Part shown: positions 16,051-23,812 of the stretch, piece after piece | Layout: each line of letters begins with the position of its first letter | Numbering within the stretch: the stretch's first letter is position 1 | From: Bacillota bacterium | Lineage (GTDB): Bacteria > Bacillota > Sulfobacillia > JAMDAP01 > JAJYMS01 | Direction: 5' to 3' | NCBI GenBank assembly: GCA_021786825.1 | Contig: JAJYMS010000111.1 | Location: 1 to 51,779, forward strand | Length of the DNA: 51,779 nucleotides | Notes under the pieces: model-generated | The model's database searches: none | Seen by the model: the letters and a program-made list of their open reading frames with translations, nothing else | Told to the model about the DNA's origin: nothing | Program-made: the position numbers and the translations under genes

Positions 16051-17268
16051 TTGCCAAGGTTCTCCTTCGATGCCCGGGACGCCGCCGGGAAGGCCGTGAG
16101 GGGCCTGATCCAGGCTGAGGACCGGCGCGAGGCGGCGGAGGTGCTGCGTGCCCGGGGGCTGGCAATTATTTCCGTCGAACTCAACAAGGATATCACCTAT
16201 CTCCTGGAGGATCAGCGGTCTCACGGGGGGCGGGTCCCGCTGCGCGATCTGGCCGTCTTCTGCCGCCAGTTCGCCACCTTGCTGGGGGCCGGCGTGCCGG
16301 TCATCGATGGCTTGCGCACGATCGCCCGCTCGGGCAGGGGGAGGCGGCTGGGCCAACTGCTGGCACGAACGGTGAAGGACCTGGATAGCGGCGAGCCCCT
16401 GAGCCGGGCTCTCGAACGCCAGGGTTCGGATCTGCCGCCGGTCATGGCGCACATGGCTGCCGCCGGCGAGGTGGGCGGGGTGCTCGAAGAGGTCTTCGCC
16501 CGGCTGGCCGACCAGTTCGAGCGACAGGACACCGTGGTCCAGAAGGTCCGTTCGGCCCTGACCTATCCGGCGGCGGTGCTGGGGATGGCGCTCCTGATCG
16601 TGACCTTTCTGGTCGCGGTGGTGGTTCCCAGCTTTGCCGCCATGTACAACCAGTCGGGGACCCCACTCCCGTGGCCGACGCGCCTGTTGCTGAGTCTCAG
16701 CCACTTCCTGCGGGCCTATTGGTACGTGATCGCGGTTGGGTCGGCGGGCGGCCTATGGGGTCTGGGGCGATCTTACCGCGGCCAGCGGGGCCGGCAACTG
16801 GTGGACCGGTTATTGCTGCGGCTGCCCCTCTTCGGGCCGCTGCTCCTGAGACAAGCCTTGGCCCTGTTTTCGCGCACCCTGGCAACCCTCCTGCGGGGTG
16901 GCATCCCCATTCTGACAGCCTTGTCGGTCGCCGGGCAGGCCGCGGGGAACACCGCCCTGGTCCCGGCCCTGGAGGAGGCCCAGGCGGCGGTTCGGGACGG
17001 CCAGAGCATCATCGGGCCGCTGCGCAGGAGCCGCCTCTTTCCGGAGATGATGCTGGAGATGATGGTCATCGGCGAGGAGTCCGGGGCCACCGACGCCCTG
17101 TTGGCCAAGGTCGCCGATTACTACGAGCGGGAGGTCAACGCCACCGTGGACCGCCTGACCTCGCTGATGGAGCCCGCCATCGTACTGGTCCTGGGGGTAA
17201 TCGTCGGATTCATCGTCCTCGCCCTGGTGCTCCCCATGTTCGATTCCTGGCAGTTGATTGGGAAATAG
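16051..17268 (+). CDS. pilC: type IV pilus inner-membrane platform protein PilC (GspF family)
   Basis: The TTG at 16051 follows GGGGGGAG; starting at 15997 would overlap pilT by 38 bases. The 405-residue product has two T2SSF repeats, about 60-185 (FCRQFATLLGAGVPVIDGL) and 270-395 (FSRTLATLLRGGIPILTAL), each followed by hydrophobic helices, with a final helix before FDSWQ. It anchors the pilus motor in the membrane. The pilB-pilT-pilC block ends here; an AT-rich promoter region precedes the pilin gene. Confidence 0.93.
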   Translation: MPRFSFDARDAAGKAVRGLIQAEDRREAAEVLRARGLAIISVELNKDITYLLEDQRSHGGRVPLRDLAVFCRQFATLLGAGVPVIDGLRTIARSGRGRRLGQLLARTVKDLDSGEPLSRALERQGSDLPPVMAHMAAAGEVGGVLEEVFARLADQFERQDTVVQKVRSALTYPAAVLGMALLIVTFLVAVVVPSFAAMYNQSGTPLPWPTRLLLSLSHFLRAYWYVIAVGSAGGLWGLGRSYRGQRGRQLVDRLLLRLPLFGPLLLRQALALFSRTLATLLRGGIPILTALSVAGQAAGNTALVPALEEAQAAVRDGQSIIGPLRRSRLFPEMMLEMMVIGEESGATDALLAKVADYYEREVNATVDRLTSLMEPAIVLVLGVIVGFIVLALVLPMFDSWQLIGK

Positions 17269-17324
17269 AGGCAGGAGATGGCGGCAGGAGATCACCCCAA
17301 ACCTCGGCACAGATTGGCAAGATA

Positions 17325-17353
17325 TTGACAAAAAGACAAACTTAGCTTAACAT
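17325..17353 (+). promoter_or_regulatory. candidate sigma-A promoter of the pilin operon
   Basis: TTGACA (17325-17330) is a perfect -35, followed after 17 bases by TAACAT (17348-17353); CATAAT at 17351-17356 is an alternative -10 at 20 bases. The region 17320-17390 is markedly AT-rich. A dedicated promoter fits the need for much more pilin than motor protein. Confidence 0.55.
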
Positions 17354-17395
17354 AATTATTACCAACGAAAAAGCAAAAAATGGAGGCTGAAAGCA

Positions 17396-17755
17396 ATGCT
17401 CAAGTTCCCGAAGTGGCTGCGAAGGGATGAGGGTTTCACGCTGATCGAGCTCCTGGTGGTAATCGCGATCCTCGGCATCCTGGCGGCGGTGGCCGTGCCG
17501 CGGGTGGCGGGGGCGGTCGACAAGGCCAAGACGTCCGAGTCCAAGGCCAACCTGGCGGTGGTCGAGAGCGCCCTGGAACGGTACTACCTGGACAACGGCT
17601 CCTACCCTGCGAACTTGACGCCCCTGGTACCCAGCTACGTCGTGGCGGTTCCCACGAACGGATGGGACCATCCCTTTACCTATACCCCCAGCCCCGCCAC
17701 TCCTCCTCACACCTCTTACACCCTGACTGACCCTGACACCAGCCTGTACAAGTAG
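17396..17755 (+). CDS. type IV major pilin-like prepilin
   Basis: The ATG at 17396 follows TGGAGG. The 119-residue prepilin has a 13-residue basic leader ending in Gly, then FTLIELLVVIAILGILAAVA, so cleavage before Phe and N-methylation are expected, with Glu5 conserved. The short C-terminal domain (KANLAVVESALERYYLDNGSYP) resembles GspG/PilA-type pilins of Bacillota. As the first gene after its own promoter it is the best major-pilin candidate. No cysteine pair is present, unlike many proteobacterial pilins. Confidence 0.9.
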   Translation: MLKFPKWLRRDEGFTLIELLVVIAILGILAAVAVPRVAGAVDKAKTSESKANLAVVESALERYYLDNGSYPANLTPLVPSYVVAVPTNGWDHPFTYTPSPATPPHTSYTLTDPDTSLYK

Positions 17756-17794
17756 TAACCAGGTGGCCCGGCACCTCCGCAAGGGGGATTTCCT

Positions 17795-18547
17795 TTGGCG
17801 GTTCCGGCGTTCCTGTTCGCGCTCTTCGGTCTGGCGGTCGGATCCTTTCTCAACGTGGTCATCTACCGGGTTCCCCGGCGGGAGTCGATCGCGGTTCCGC
17901 CTTCCCACTGTCCCCACTGCGGGGTGCGCCTGAGCCCGGCCGAACTGGTACCGCTATTGAGCTTTGCCTGGCAACGCGGGCGCTGCCGGCACTGCGGGGC
18001 GCCGATCGGTTGGCGCTACCCGGCGGTCGAAGCCCTGACCGGGCTCCTCTTCGTCCTTGCTTACCTGCGTTTCGGTTGGACAGGCCTGGCGCTGTACTGG
18101 TCGGTTTTTGCGGCCTTGCTGGTGGTCGTGGCCTGCATCGATTGGGAGTACCGGATCATTCCCAACGTGGTCCTGGGCGCCGGCCTGGCGCTGGGACTGG
18201 TCATTTCCCTGGTCCTGCGGCTCCCCTTGCCGGCGGCGGCCTTGGGGCTGGCTTCGGGCTTTGGTGTCTTCCTGCTCCTGGCGGTGGCCTGGTCCGGCGC
18301 CATGGGCGCCGGGGACGTCAAGTTGGCCGGCGTCCTGGGTTGGTACCTGGGCTGGCCGCTGGTGGTGGTGGGGCTGTTCGGCGGCATCCTGGTGGGGGCG
18401 CTGGTCGGCCTGGTGTTGCTGATCACCCGGCGCAAGGCCGCGCGAGACCAGATCCCCCTGGGGCCATTTCTCGCCCTGGGGGCGGTGCTGGCGGTCTTAT
18501 TCGGCCGGGAACTGCTGGATTGGTACCTGCCTTTGTTGAGGTGGTGA
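17795..18547 (+). CDS. pilD: prepilin peptidase (PilD/ComC family)
   Basis: The TTG at 17795 is preceded by AAGGGGGATT. The 250-residue polytopic membrane enzyme has the N-terminal methylase-type domain with two CxxC pairs (CPHCG and CRHCG), then the aspartyl-protease core with the two catalytic Asp in CIDWEYRIIP and GAGDVKLAG. It would cleave and N-methylate the prepilins encoded around it. Length and about eight hydrophobic helices match the family. Confidence 0.93.
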   Translation: MAVPAFLFALFGLAVGSFLNVVIYRVPRRESIAVPPSHCPHCGVRLSPAELVPLLSFAWQRGRCRHCGAPIGWRYPAVEALTGLLFVLAYLRFGWTGLALYWSVFAALLVVVACIDWEYRIIPNVVLGAGLALGLVISLVLRLPLPAAALGLASGFGVFLLLAVAWSGAMGAGDVKLAGVLGWYLGWPLVVVGLFGGILVGALVGLVLLITRRKAARDQIPLGPFLALGAVLAVLFGRELLDWYLPLLRW

Positions 18548-18549
18548 GA

Positions 18550-18954
18550 GTGGTGCGGGTCTTGCGCGGCGAGGGAGGGTTCACCCTCGTGGAAGCGGTA
18601 GCTGCGGTGGCCGTGGTGGCCTTGGCCGTGGCGCCTATCATGGCAGGGTTGGACGCCGCTTTGGCGGCTTCGTGGCACGCCCGGAACCTGGCCATTGCCA
18701 CGGAACTGGCGCAGCAGGAGATCGAACTGACGCGTTACCAGGCTCGCACGACCCAGGGGTTCGAGACCCTGGCCGTGGGGCCGGGGCCGGTCGAGGACAT
18801 CGCCCGCCCCGAGGGGGTGTTCCAGCGGGCCGTCACGGTCGAATCGGTGTCGGTGGGCGGCGTGGACCTGAAGCAACTGGCGGTTACCGTCAGTTGGAAC
18901 CTTCACCGCAGCCAATCGCAGGTGCGGCTGACTACGCTGCTGGCCCGGCGGTGA
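18550..18954 (+). CDS. minor prepilin (PilV-like)
   Basis: The GTG at 18550 follows GAGGTG, which overlaps the pilD stop. The 134-residue product carries a short basic leader ending GEGG then FTLVEAVAAVAVVALAVAPI, a class III prepilin signal with conserved Glu5. The following region (ATELAQQEIELTRYQ) is like PilV/GspI minor pilins. It probably initiates or caps pilus assembly. The stop overlaps the next gene's GTG in a GTGA arrangement. Confidence 0.8.
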   Translation: MVRVLRGEGGFTLVEAVAAVAVVALAVAPIMAGLDAALAASWHARNLAIATELAQQEIELTRYQARTTQGFETLAVGPGPVEDIARPEGVFQRAVTVESVSVGGVDLKQLAVTVSWNLHRSQSQVRLTTLLARR

Positions 18955-19448
18955 CGAAGATGTTGGGAGGGCCGGCCGGCGAACGCGGGCTGACGCTGGT
19001 GGAAACGCTGGTTTCCGTGGCCATCCTGGGCGTGGTCGCGGCAGCCCTGTCGGCCTTCAGCGTGGCAAGCTTTCGCCTGTGGCGTTCCGGGATGGACCAG
19101 GCCACCCTGGTCAGGGACCTGGTTCCAGCCATGGAACGGATGGAACAGGACTTGCGGCAGGCCCGGGCCCTGGTCGCGATCTCCCCGGGAAAGATCCAGT
19201 TTACCGACGCCGACGGTCAGGCGGTGGCGGTGGACCTGGCGGCCGATGGCACCGTGCGGCGACAGCCGGGCCTGAGCGGTTCCGGATCGGCGGTGCTGGC
19301 CACGGGGGTTACCCAACTGCAATTCACCCCCACCGGTCCTTACATCCAGATTCACCTGACGGGGATGTCGCCCGGTGGCCGCTCCCTGAACCTGGACTCG
19401 GGTGTCCTGATTCGCGCCTCGGGGATGGTGGTGGGCGGAGGTGGATGA
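18951..19448 (+). CDS. minor prepilin (PilW/GspJ-like)
   Basis: The GTG at 18951 overlaps the previous stop; an ATG at 18960 is the alternative. The product (165 residues) has a leader ending GERG, then LTLVETLVSVAILGVVAAAL, so peptidase processing before Leu is expected, with Glu5 kept. The rest has the ARALVAISPGKIQFTDADG pattern of PilW/GspJ minor pilins. The end overlaps the next gene by 8 bases, indicating coupled translation. Confidence 0.8.
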   Translation: MTKMLGGPAGERGLTLVETLVSVAILGVVAAALSAFSVASFRLWRSGMDQATLVRDLVPAMERMEQDLRQARALVAISPGKIQFTDADGQAVAVDLAADGTVRRQPGLSGSGSAVLATGVTQLQFTPTGPYIQIHLTGMSPGGRSLNLDSGVLIRASGMVVGGGG

Positions 19449-20505
19449 GACGAGGGTAAGCCGGGAGACCGAGCGCGGCGCGGCCCTGGTGCTGGCCGTG
19501 CTGGTCGTGGCCGTCCTCCTGCTGACCGGCCTGACCTTCCTCTCCCTGGGGAGGGCGCAACTGCACCTGGGCGCCAGTCGCCGGGATTCCCTGGCCGCTC
19601 TGGACCTGGCCGACGCCGGGATCGACGTGGCCTTGGCCCAACTGCGGACCGATCCGCAGTGGCGCGGACCGCTCTCGGACCCGCTGCGGGGGTACACCGT
19701 CACCGTCTCTGACTTGGACAATGGGCTTCTGAGCGTGCGTTCCAGCGCCAGCGCCGGGGGCATTGCCAGGGCGGTTTCGGCCACGGTCCACGTTGGGCTT
19801 CCGAGCATGTACCGGCGAGTCCTGGTCAGCGGAGGAGACTTTACTTTTCCCAACTCGTTTTCGATCGACGGTGACGTCCAGGCCAACAGTAACGCCACCC
19901 TGAGCGGCGTCGGCTCGGTTGACGGGAAGGTGCTGGTTTCCGGTCAGTTCAGCACCGAGTGGGGCTCGATCGACCCGCCGCCCACGGTGGGCGCGCCGCC
20001 GGTGCCGCTGAACCCCTTTCCGAGCCTGACCGGCACACCCCTGTTCGGTCCGACCGTGGACTTGGGGAATCTCCCCCTGAAGGGGCAGGTATACACCATC
20101 AATGGCGACGTCACCCTCCTCGCTCCCCCTTCCCGCGGCCGCAGGAGTCCGGGTGTCCAGGGCAACGCCGTGATCTGGGTGGATGGGAAGGTGCACCTCG
20201 CGGGCGACCTTGTCGACAAGCAGGCGGGGAGGCCCGAAGACCCGAACCTGTTGGCCATCATGGCGTCGGGCGACATCACCGTCGACGGCGCCGTGGTGGA
20301 CGGGGTGCTCCAGAGCCGGGGTACCATTTCTTTCACTCACCCGTCCCTGCGGTCGATCTACGGAGGCCTGTACGCCAATGCGATCACCTATCGATCGGCC
20401 CGTTTGCCGCTCCGTTATGACCGGCGCCTGGGTTCCTCGCCTCCGGCTCCCCTGCCCAGGGGCGCGGAACTGGTCAGTTGGCGCGAAGGGGGTGGACCCC
20501 AGTGA
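19441..20505 (+). CDS. PilX-type pilus assembly protein
   Basis: The GTG at 19441 has GGCGGAG just upstream. The 354-residue product begins with ETERGAALVLAVLVVAVLLL, a PilX/GspK-type N-terminus (rGaaLv..L..l.lL) rather than the GFTLIE signal, then ARRDS-like ASRRDSLAALDLADAGIDVA. A long beta-rich C-terminal region (FTFPNSFSIDGDVQANSN, VDGKVLVSG, repeated IDGDV/VDGKV/VDGAV) suggests a beta-helix or bactofilin-like repeat. It could form part of the pilus tip. Confidence is good on the family and low on the exact role. Confidence 0.7.
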   Translation: MDETRVSRETERGAALVLAVLVVAVLLLTGLTFLSLGRAQLHLGASRRDSLAALDLADAGIDVALAQLRTDPQWRGPLSDPLRGYTVTVSDLDNGLLSVRSSASAGGIARAVSATVHVGLPSMYRRVLVSGGDFTFPNSFSIDGDVQANSNATLSGVGSVDGKVLVSGQFSTEWGSIDPPPTVGAPPVPLNPFPSLTGTPLFGPTVDLGNLPLKGQVYTINGDVTLLAPPSRGRRSPGVQGNAVIWVDGKVHLAGDLVDKQAGRPEDPNLLAIMASGDITVDGAVVDGVLQSRGTISFTHPSLRSIYGGLYANAITYRSARLPLRYDRRLGSSPPAPLPRGAELVSWREGGGPQ

Positions 20506-22004
20506 GCCTTAGCCGGCGGGGACTCTGGGCTCGCCGTTCTACCGGCCTGGATGTGGGCAGCCAATGGGTGAAGGCGGTGGAACTGGAATGGCCGGGCGGC
20601 CAGCCGCGGGTCAAGCGGCTGCTGCGTTTCGCCGTCCCGGAGGGAGCCATGTCCCGGGGAGCGGCGGACGACCCCTCGGCGTTGGCCGGCGGGTTGCTCG
20701 CCAATTTGCGCCCGCAGCTATTCACAAGCCGCCACCTGGCGCTGTCGGTGGACTCGGAGCAGGTTTTCCTGCGTTCCCTGCGGTTACCGCAACTGGCACC
20801 CCGGGAACTGGCGGCGGCGGCCCGTTGGGAGGGGGAGAGCCACCTGCCCATGCCGGCGGCGGAGGTGGTGACCGACTACATCGTGCTTGGCGACGACGGC
20901 CCCGGCCGCACGGAAGTGATGATGGTGGGAGTGCCGCGCCGGGTGGTGCAGGGTTACCTGGCGGCTTGCCGGCGAGCCGGCTTGACCCCCGAGGCGATCG
21001 AGCCGGAGAGTACGGCCATCTGGCGCGCTATTCAAAGTGACGGGTCCGGGCCCCAGGCGGAGGACCGGAGCGTGGCGGTGCTGGACATCGGGGCCAGTGC
21101 CCTGCGGCTGACCATCCTGCGCCATGGCACGCCGTACCTGAGCCGAACCGTGGCTTTGGCCGGGGAAGGCACCGCCCGCACGGCGGAACTGGCCCGGGAG
21201 GTCAGGACGTCCCTGGAGTTCTTCCTTTACGACAATCGTGGCCTGCGCTTGAGCCAGGTGTACCTGGCCGGAGGAGCAGCTCGCGACCAGGGCCTGGCGG
21301 CGTTCCTGGAGGAAGCCCTGAATACCGCCTTCCTGGGCCGGGTGCCAGGAGCGGTACCGATCACCGCAAGCACGGTGAAACCGGCCTTGCTGTCCACCTT
21401 CGGGGAAGCGGGGCCGGAGTTTGCCTGTGCCCTGGGTCTGGCGCTGAGGGGAGGGCCGGCGTCGGCGCCCAAGTTCAGCCTGCTGCCGCCGCAGTTCCGT
21501 GGGCGACGCCGTCGCCACCGCCTGGTCTGGACCGCCGCCCTGGGGGCGGTGGGGTTGGTGGCCGCGATCGCGTGGCCCTACGTGAGGGAAGTAGCCGCTG
21601 TGCGGCAGGAGGCGGCGGCCGTGGCGGTAGCGGAGCGGGAAGCCCGGGCGGTGGAGTCGGTACGAGGCCGGGTCGCCCAGTTGGCCGCTGAGCGCAAGGG
21701 CTTGGCGGACCGCCTCACCGTCCTGACGGGAACACCGGGCGGGGAAGGATGGTCGCCGGTCTTGTCCTCAATCCTGACCGCCATACCGCCGGGGGTCAGC
21801 ATCAGCCAGGTGGCGGCCGGCGGCAGCGAAGTGGTGATTTCGGGGTCGGCGCCCCGCCTGGACCTGGTACGGCAGTTGGAGATCCAGTTGGGGCAAGAAC
21901 CGGGTTACCTTGCCAGGGTGGAACTGAAGTCGCTCAACCGGGTCGGGGAGGTTTATCAGTTCCAGCTTACCGTCCAGGTTGCCTGGGAGGCGACGGCACC
22001 ATGA
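20502..22004 (+). CDS. PilM-PilN fusion protein of the type IV pilus
   Basis: The GTG at 20502 overlaps the previous stop (GTGA) behind GGGGTGG. Residues 1-320 are an actin-like PilM domain: STGLDVGSQWVKAVEL at the phosphate-1 loop, IEPESTAIWRAI, VAVLDIGASALRLTILR and VYLAGGAA. Residues 325-333 (FSLLPPQFR) begin a PilN portion with a basic stretch, one transmembrane helix at 341-361, a coiled coil and a ferredoxin-like domain ending QFQLTVQV. In most bacteria these are separate proteins that bind each other, with PilM clasping the PilN N-terminus. Here they are one 500-residue chain. Confidence 0.85.
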   Translation: MSLSRRGLWARRSTGLDVGSQWVKAVELEWPGGQPRVKRLLRFAVPEGAMSRGAADDPSALAGGLLANLRPQLFTSRHLALSVDSEQVFLRSLRLPQLAPRELAAAARWEGESHLPMPAAEVVTDYIVLGDDGPGRTEVMMVGVPRRVVQGYLAACRRAGLTPEAIEPESTAIWRAIQSDGSGPQAEDRSVAVLDIGASALRLTILRHGTPYLSRTVALAGEGTARTAELAREVRTSLEFFLYDNRGLRLSQVYLAGGAARDQGLAAFLEEALNTAFLGRVPGAVPITASTVKPALLSTFGEAGPEFACALGLALRGGPASAPKFSLLPPQFRGRRRRHRLVWTAALGAVGLVAAIAWPYVREVAAVRQEAAAVAVAEREARAVESVRGRVAQLAAERKGLADRLTVLTGTPGGEGWSPVLSSILTAIPPGVSISQVAAGGSEVVISGSAPRLDLVRQLEIQLGQEPGYLARVELKSLNRVGEVYQFQLTVQVAWEATAP

Positions 22005-22543
22005 GGCTGCAATTGACCCCGCGGGAGAGAACGGCCCTGGCGGCCCTGGCGGGCGTACTGGTGCTGATGGGATTCTACCTGGGAGTGCACGAGCCCATTC
22101 AACGCTACCGGGAACAGGTCCATGCCGCGGTGCTGGCGGCGCAGACGGCCGTGTCGAAGGGCTCGGCGGCCAAGGAGCAACTGGCCAGGCTCCAGGGGCA
22201 AGTGTCGGAACTGCGGGCCCGCTACGCGGCGGCGGCGGGGCTGATACCGCCAACCCTGGATGAGCCGCGGTTCCTGGCGGAGGTGGCAGCGGCGGCCGAC
22301 CGAAGCGGGGTCACGCTGCAGGTCATTCAGTTGGGAAAAAGCGTCGCCAAGGACGGCTGGGTCAGCCGGTCGGGGTCGCTGATGGTGTCCGGGGGTTTAG
22401 GCCAGGAGGTGGCGTTCATCCGCGGCATCGAATCGCTGCCGATCCTGGTGGCGGTGCAGGCAGTCAAGCTGGACGCGCTCAACGGGCACAACACCGCGAC
22501 CGTAAACTTTCAGATCCTGGCGCAAGCCGCGGCGACTCCCTAG
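22001..22543 (+). CDS. pilO: PilO-like pilus assembly protein
   Basis: The ATG at 22001 overlaps the stop of the PilM-PilN gene (ATGA). The 180-residue product has a short cytoplasmic start, one membrane helix (about 12-30), a coiled coil (AAQTAVSKGSAAKEQLARLQ) and a small alpha/beta domain, the PilO layout. It would pair with the PilN portion upstream. The operon seems to end here; no PilQ secretin or PilP gene is in the window. Confidence 0.75.
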   Translation: MRLQLTPRERTALAALAGVLVLMGFYLGVHEPIQRYREQVHAAVLAAQTAVSKGSAAKEQLARLQGQVSELRARYAAAAGLIPPTLDEPRFLAEVAAAADRSGVTLQVIQLGKSVAKDGWVSRSGSLMVSGGLGQEVAFIRGIESLPILVAVQAVKLDALNGHNTATVNFQILAQAAATP

Positions 22544-22593
22544 CAGGGGCGGTCGTGTGACAGAATGTAAAACAGATGTCAGCAGAGTGCCTA

Positions 22594-22622
22594 TTGTGAG
22601 GTTCAAACTTCCTGGATAAACT
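22594..22622 (+). promoter_or_regulatory. possible promoter upstream of alanine dehydrogenase
   Basis: TTGTGA (22594-22599) and TAAACT (22617-22622) are spaced 17 bases in the AT-richer gap before ald. Each hexamer matches the sigma-A consensus at four of six positions, so this is a modest candidate. Confidence 0.3.
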
Positions 22623-22686
22623 GAGTTGTGAGGGCGGTCCCTGCCGGTGCGGCGGGGGCGCATGTTTTGCAAAGGGGGTAGGTGCC

Positions 22687-23796
22687 TTGATCATCGGGGT
22701 CGTGAAGGAGATCAAGGACCAGGAGTACCGGGTCGGGATGGTTCCCTCCGGCGTACGGACCCTGGTTTCGGCTGGACACCGGGTCCTGGTCCAGCAGTCG
22801 GCGGGCGAGGGCAGCGGGATCGGCGACGGTGAGTACCAGGCGGCCGGGGCGGAAATCGTCGCCGCGGCGGCCGGCGTCTACGAAGCGGCGGAGATGATCG
22901 TAAAAGTCAAGGAACCCCTCCAGCAGGAGTACGAGTTGCTGCGGGAGGGGCAACTTCTGTACACCTACCTGCACCTGGCGCCGGCCCCCGAACTCGCCGC
23001 CGCATTGCTGCGGCGCAAGGTCATCGGAATAGCCTACGAGACCATCCAGCTCGCCTCCGGGGCGCTCCCGCTCCTCACCCCGATGAGCGAGGTGGCCGGC
23101 CGCCTGTCGATCCAGGCCGGGGCGCGGTGCCTGCAGAAGAACGAGGGGGGGCGCGGGGTCCTGCTGGGAGGGGTCCCGGGGGTGCCGCCCGCCCGCGTGG
23201 TCATCGTGGGTGGCGGCGTGGTCGGCACCAACGCGGCCAAGATGGCTGTGGGCATGGGCGCCGACGTCACCTTGTTGGACATCAACCTGGACCGCCTGCG
23301 CTACCTGGACGACATCTTCGGCGGACGGCTCAAGACGATGGTTTCCAACGCTCACGACCTGGCAGAGGCGCTGGCGGGGGCGGATCTGGTTATCGGCGCG
23401 GTCCTCGTGGTCGGGGCCAAGGCTCCCCACCTGATCACCGGCCCGATGGTCGAGGGCATGAAGCCGGGGTCGGTGATCGTGGACGTGGCCATCGACCAGG
23501 GCGGCTGCGCGGAGACCTCCCGGCCGACCAGCCACAGCCATCCCACCTACGAGTATAGCGGCGTGATCCACTATTGCGTCACCAACATGCCCGGGGCCGT
23601 GGCCCGCACCTCGACCTTCGCCCTGACCAACGCGACCCTGCCCTACGCCCTGAGGATCGCCAACCAGGGGCTGAAGTCGGCGCTCCAGGACCCGGCTCTG
23701 GCCAAGGGCCTGAACGTCTACCGCGGGCAGGTCACCCATCCGGCGGTGGCACGGGACCTGGGGTATACCTACGTGGCCCCCGCGCAGGTCGGTTAG
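22687..23796 (+). CDS. ald: alanine dehydrogenase
   Basis: The TTG at 22687 follows AAAGGGGGTAGG. The 369-residue enzyme would interconvert L-alanine and pyruvate plus ammonia with NAD. It has the N-terminal [16 protein letters not shown], the substrate-binding Lys in IVKVKEPL and the catalytic His in [10 protein letters not shown], the NAD fold [20 protein letters not shown] (about 176-195), and the AIDQGG and [11 protein letters not shown] motifs. Length matches the family. The PucR regulator immediately downstream resembles the AdeR-ald pairing known in Bacillus. Confidence 0.95.
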   Translation: MIIGVVKEIKDQEYRVGMVPSGVRTLVSAGHRVLVQQSAGEGSGIGDGEYQAAGAEIVAAAAGVYEAAEMIVKVKEPLQQEYELLREGQLLYTYLHLAPAPELAAALLRRKVIGIAYETIQLASGALPLLTPMSEVAGRLSIQAGARCLQKNEGGRGVLLGGVPGVPPARVVIVGGGVVGTNAAKMAVGMGADVTLLDINLDRLRYLDDIFGGRLKTMVSNAHDLAEALAGADLVIGAVLVVGAKAPHLITGPMVEGMKPGSVIVDVAIDQGGCAETSRPTSHSHPTYEYSGVIHYCVTNMPGAVARTSTFALTNATLPYALRIANQGLKSALQDPALAKGLNVYRGQVTHPAVARDLGYTYVAPAQVG

Positions 23797-23812
23797 ACGG
23801 GGGGGCTCCGGC

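Noticed and set aside
17300-17335. Possible sigma-54 promoter upstream of the pilin gene
   Set aside because: The GG and GC elements are separated by 9 rather than 10 bases and TTGCA is absent. A sigma-A TTGACA with a fair -10 explains the region better.
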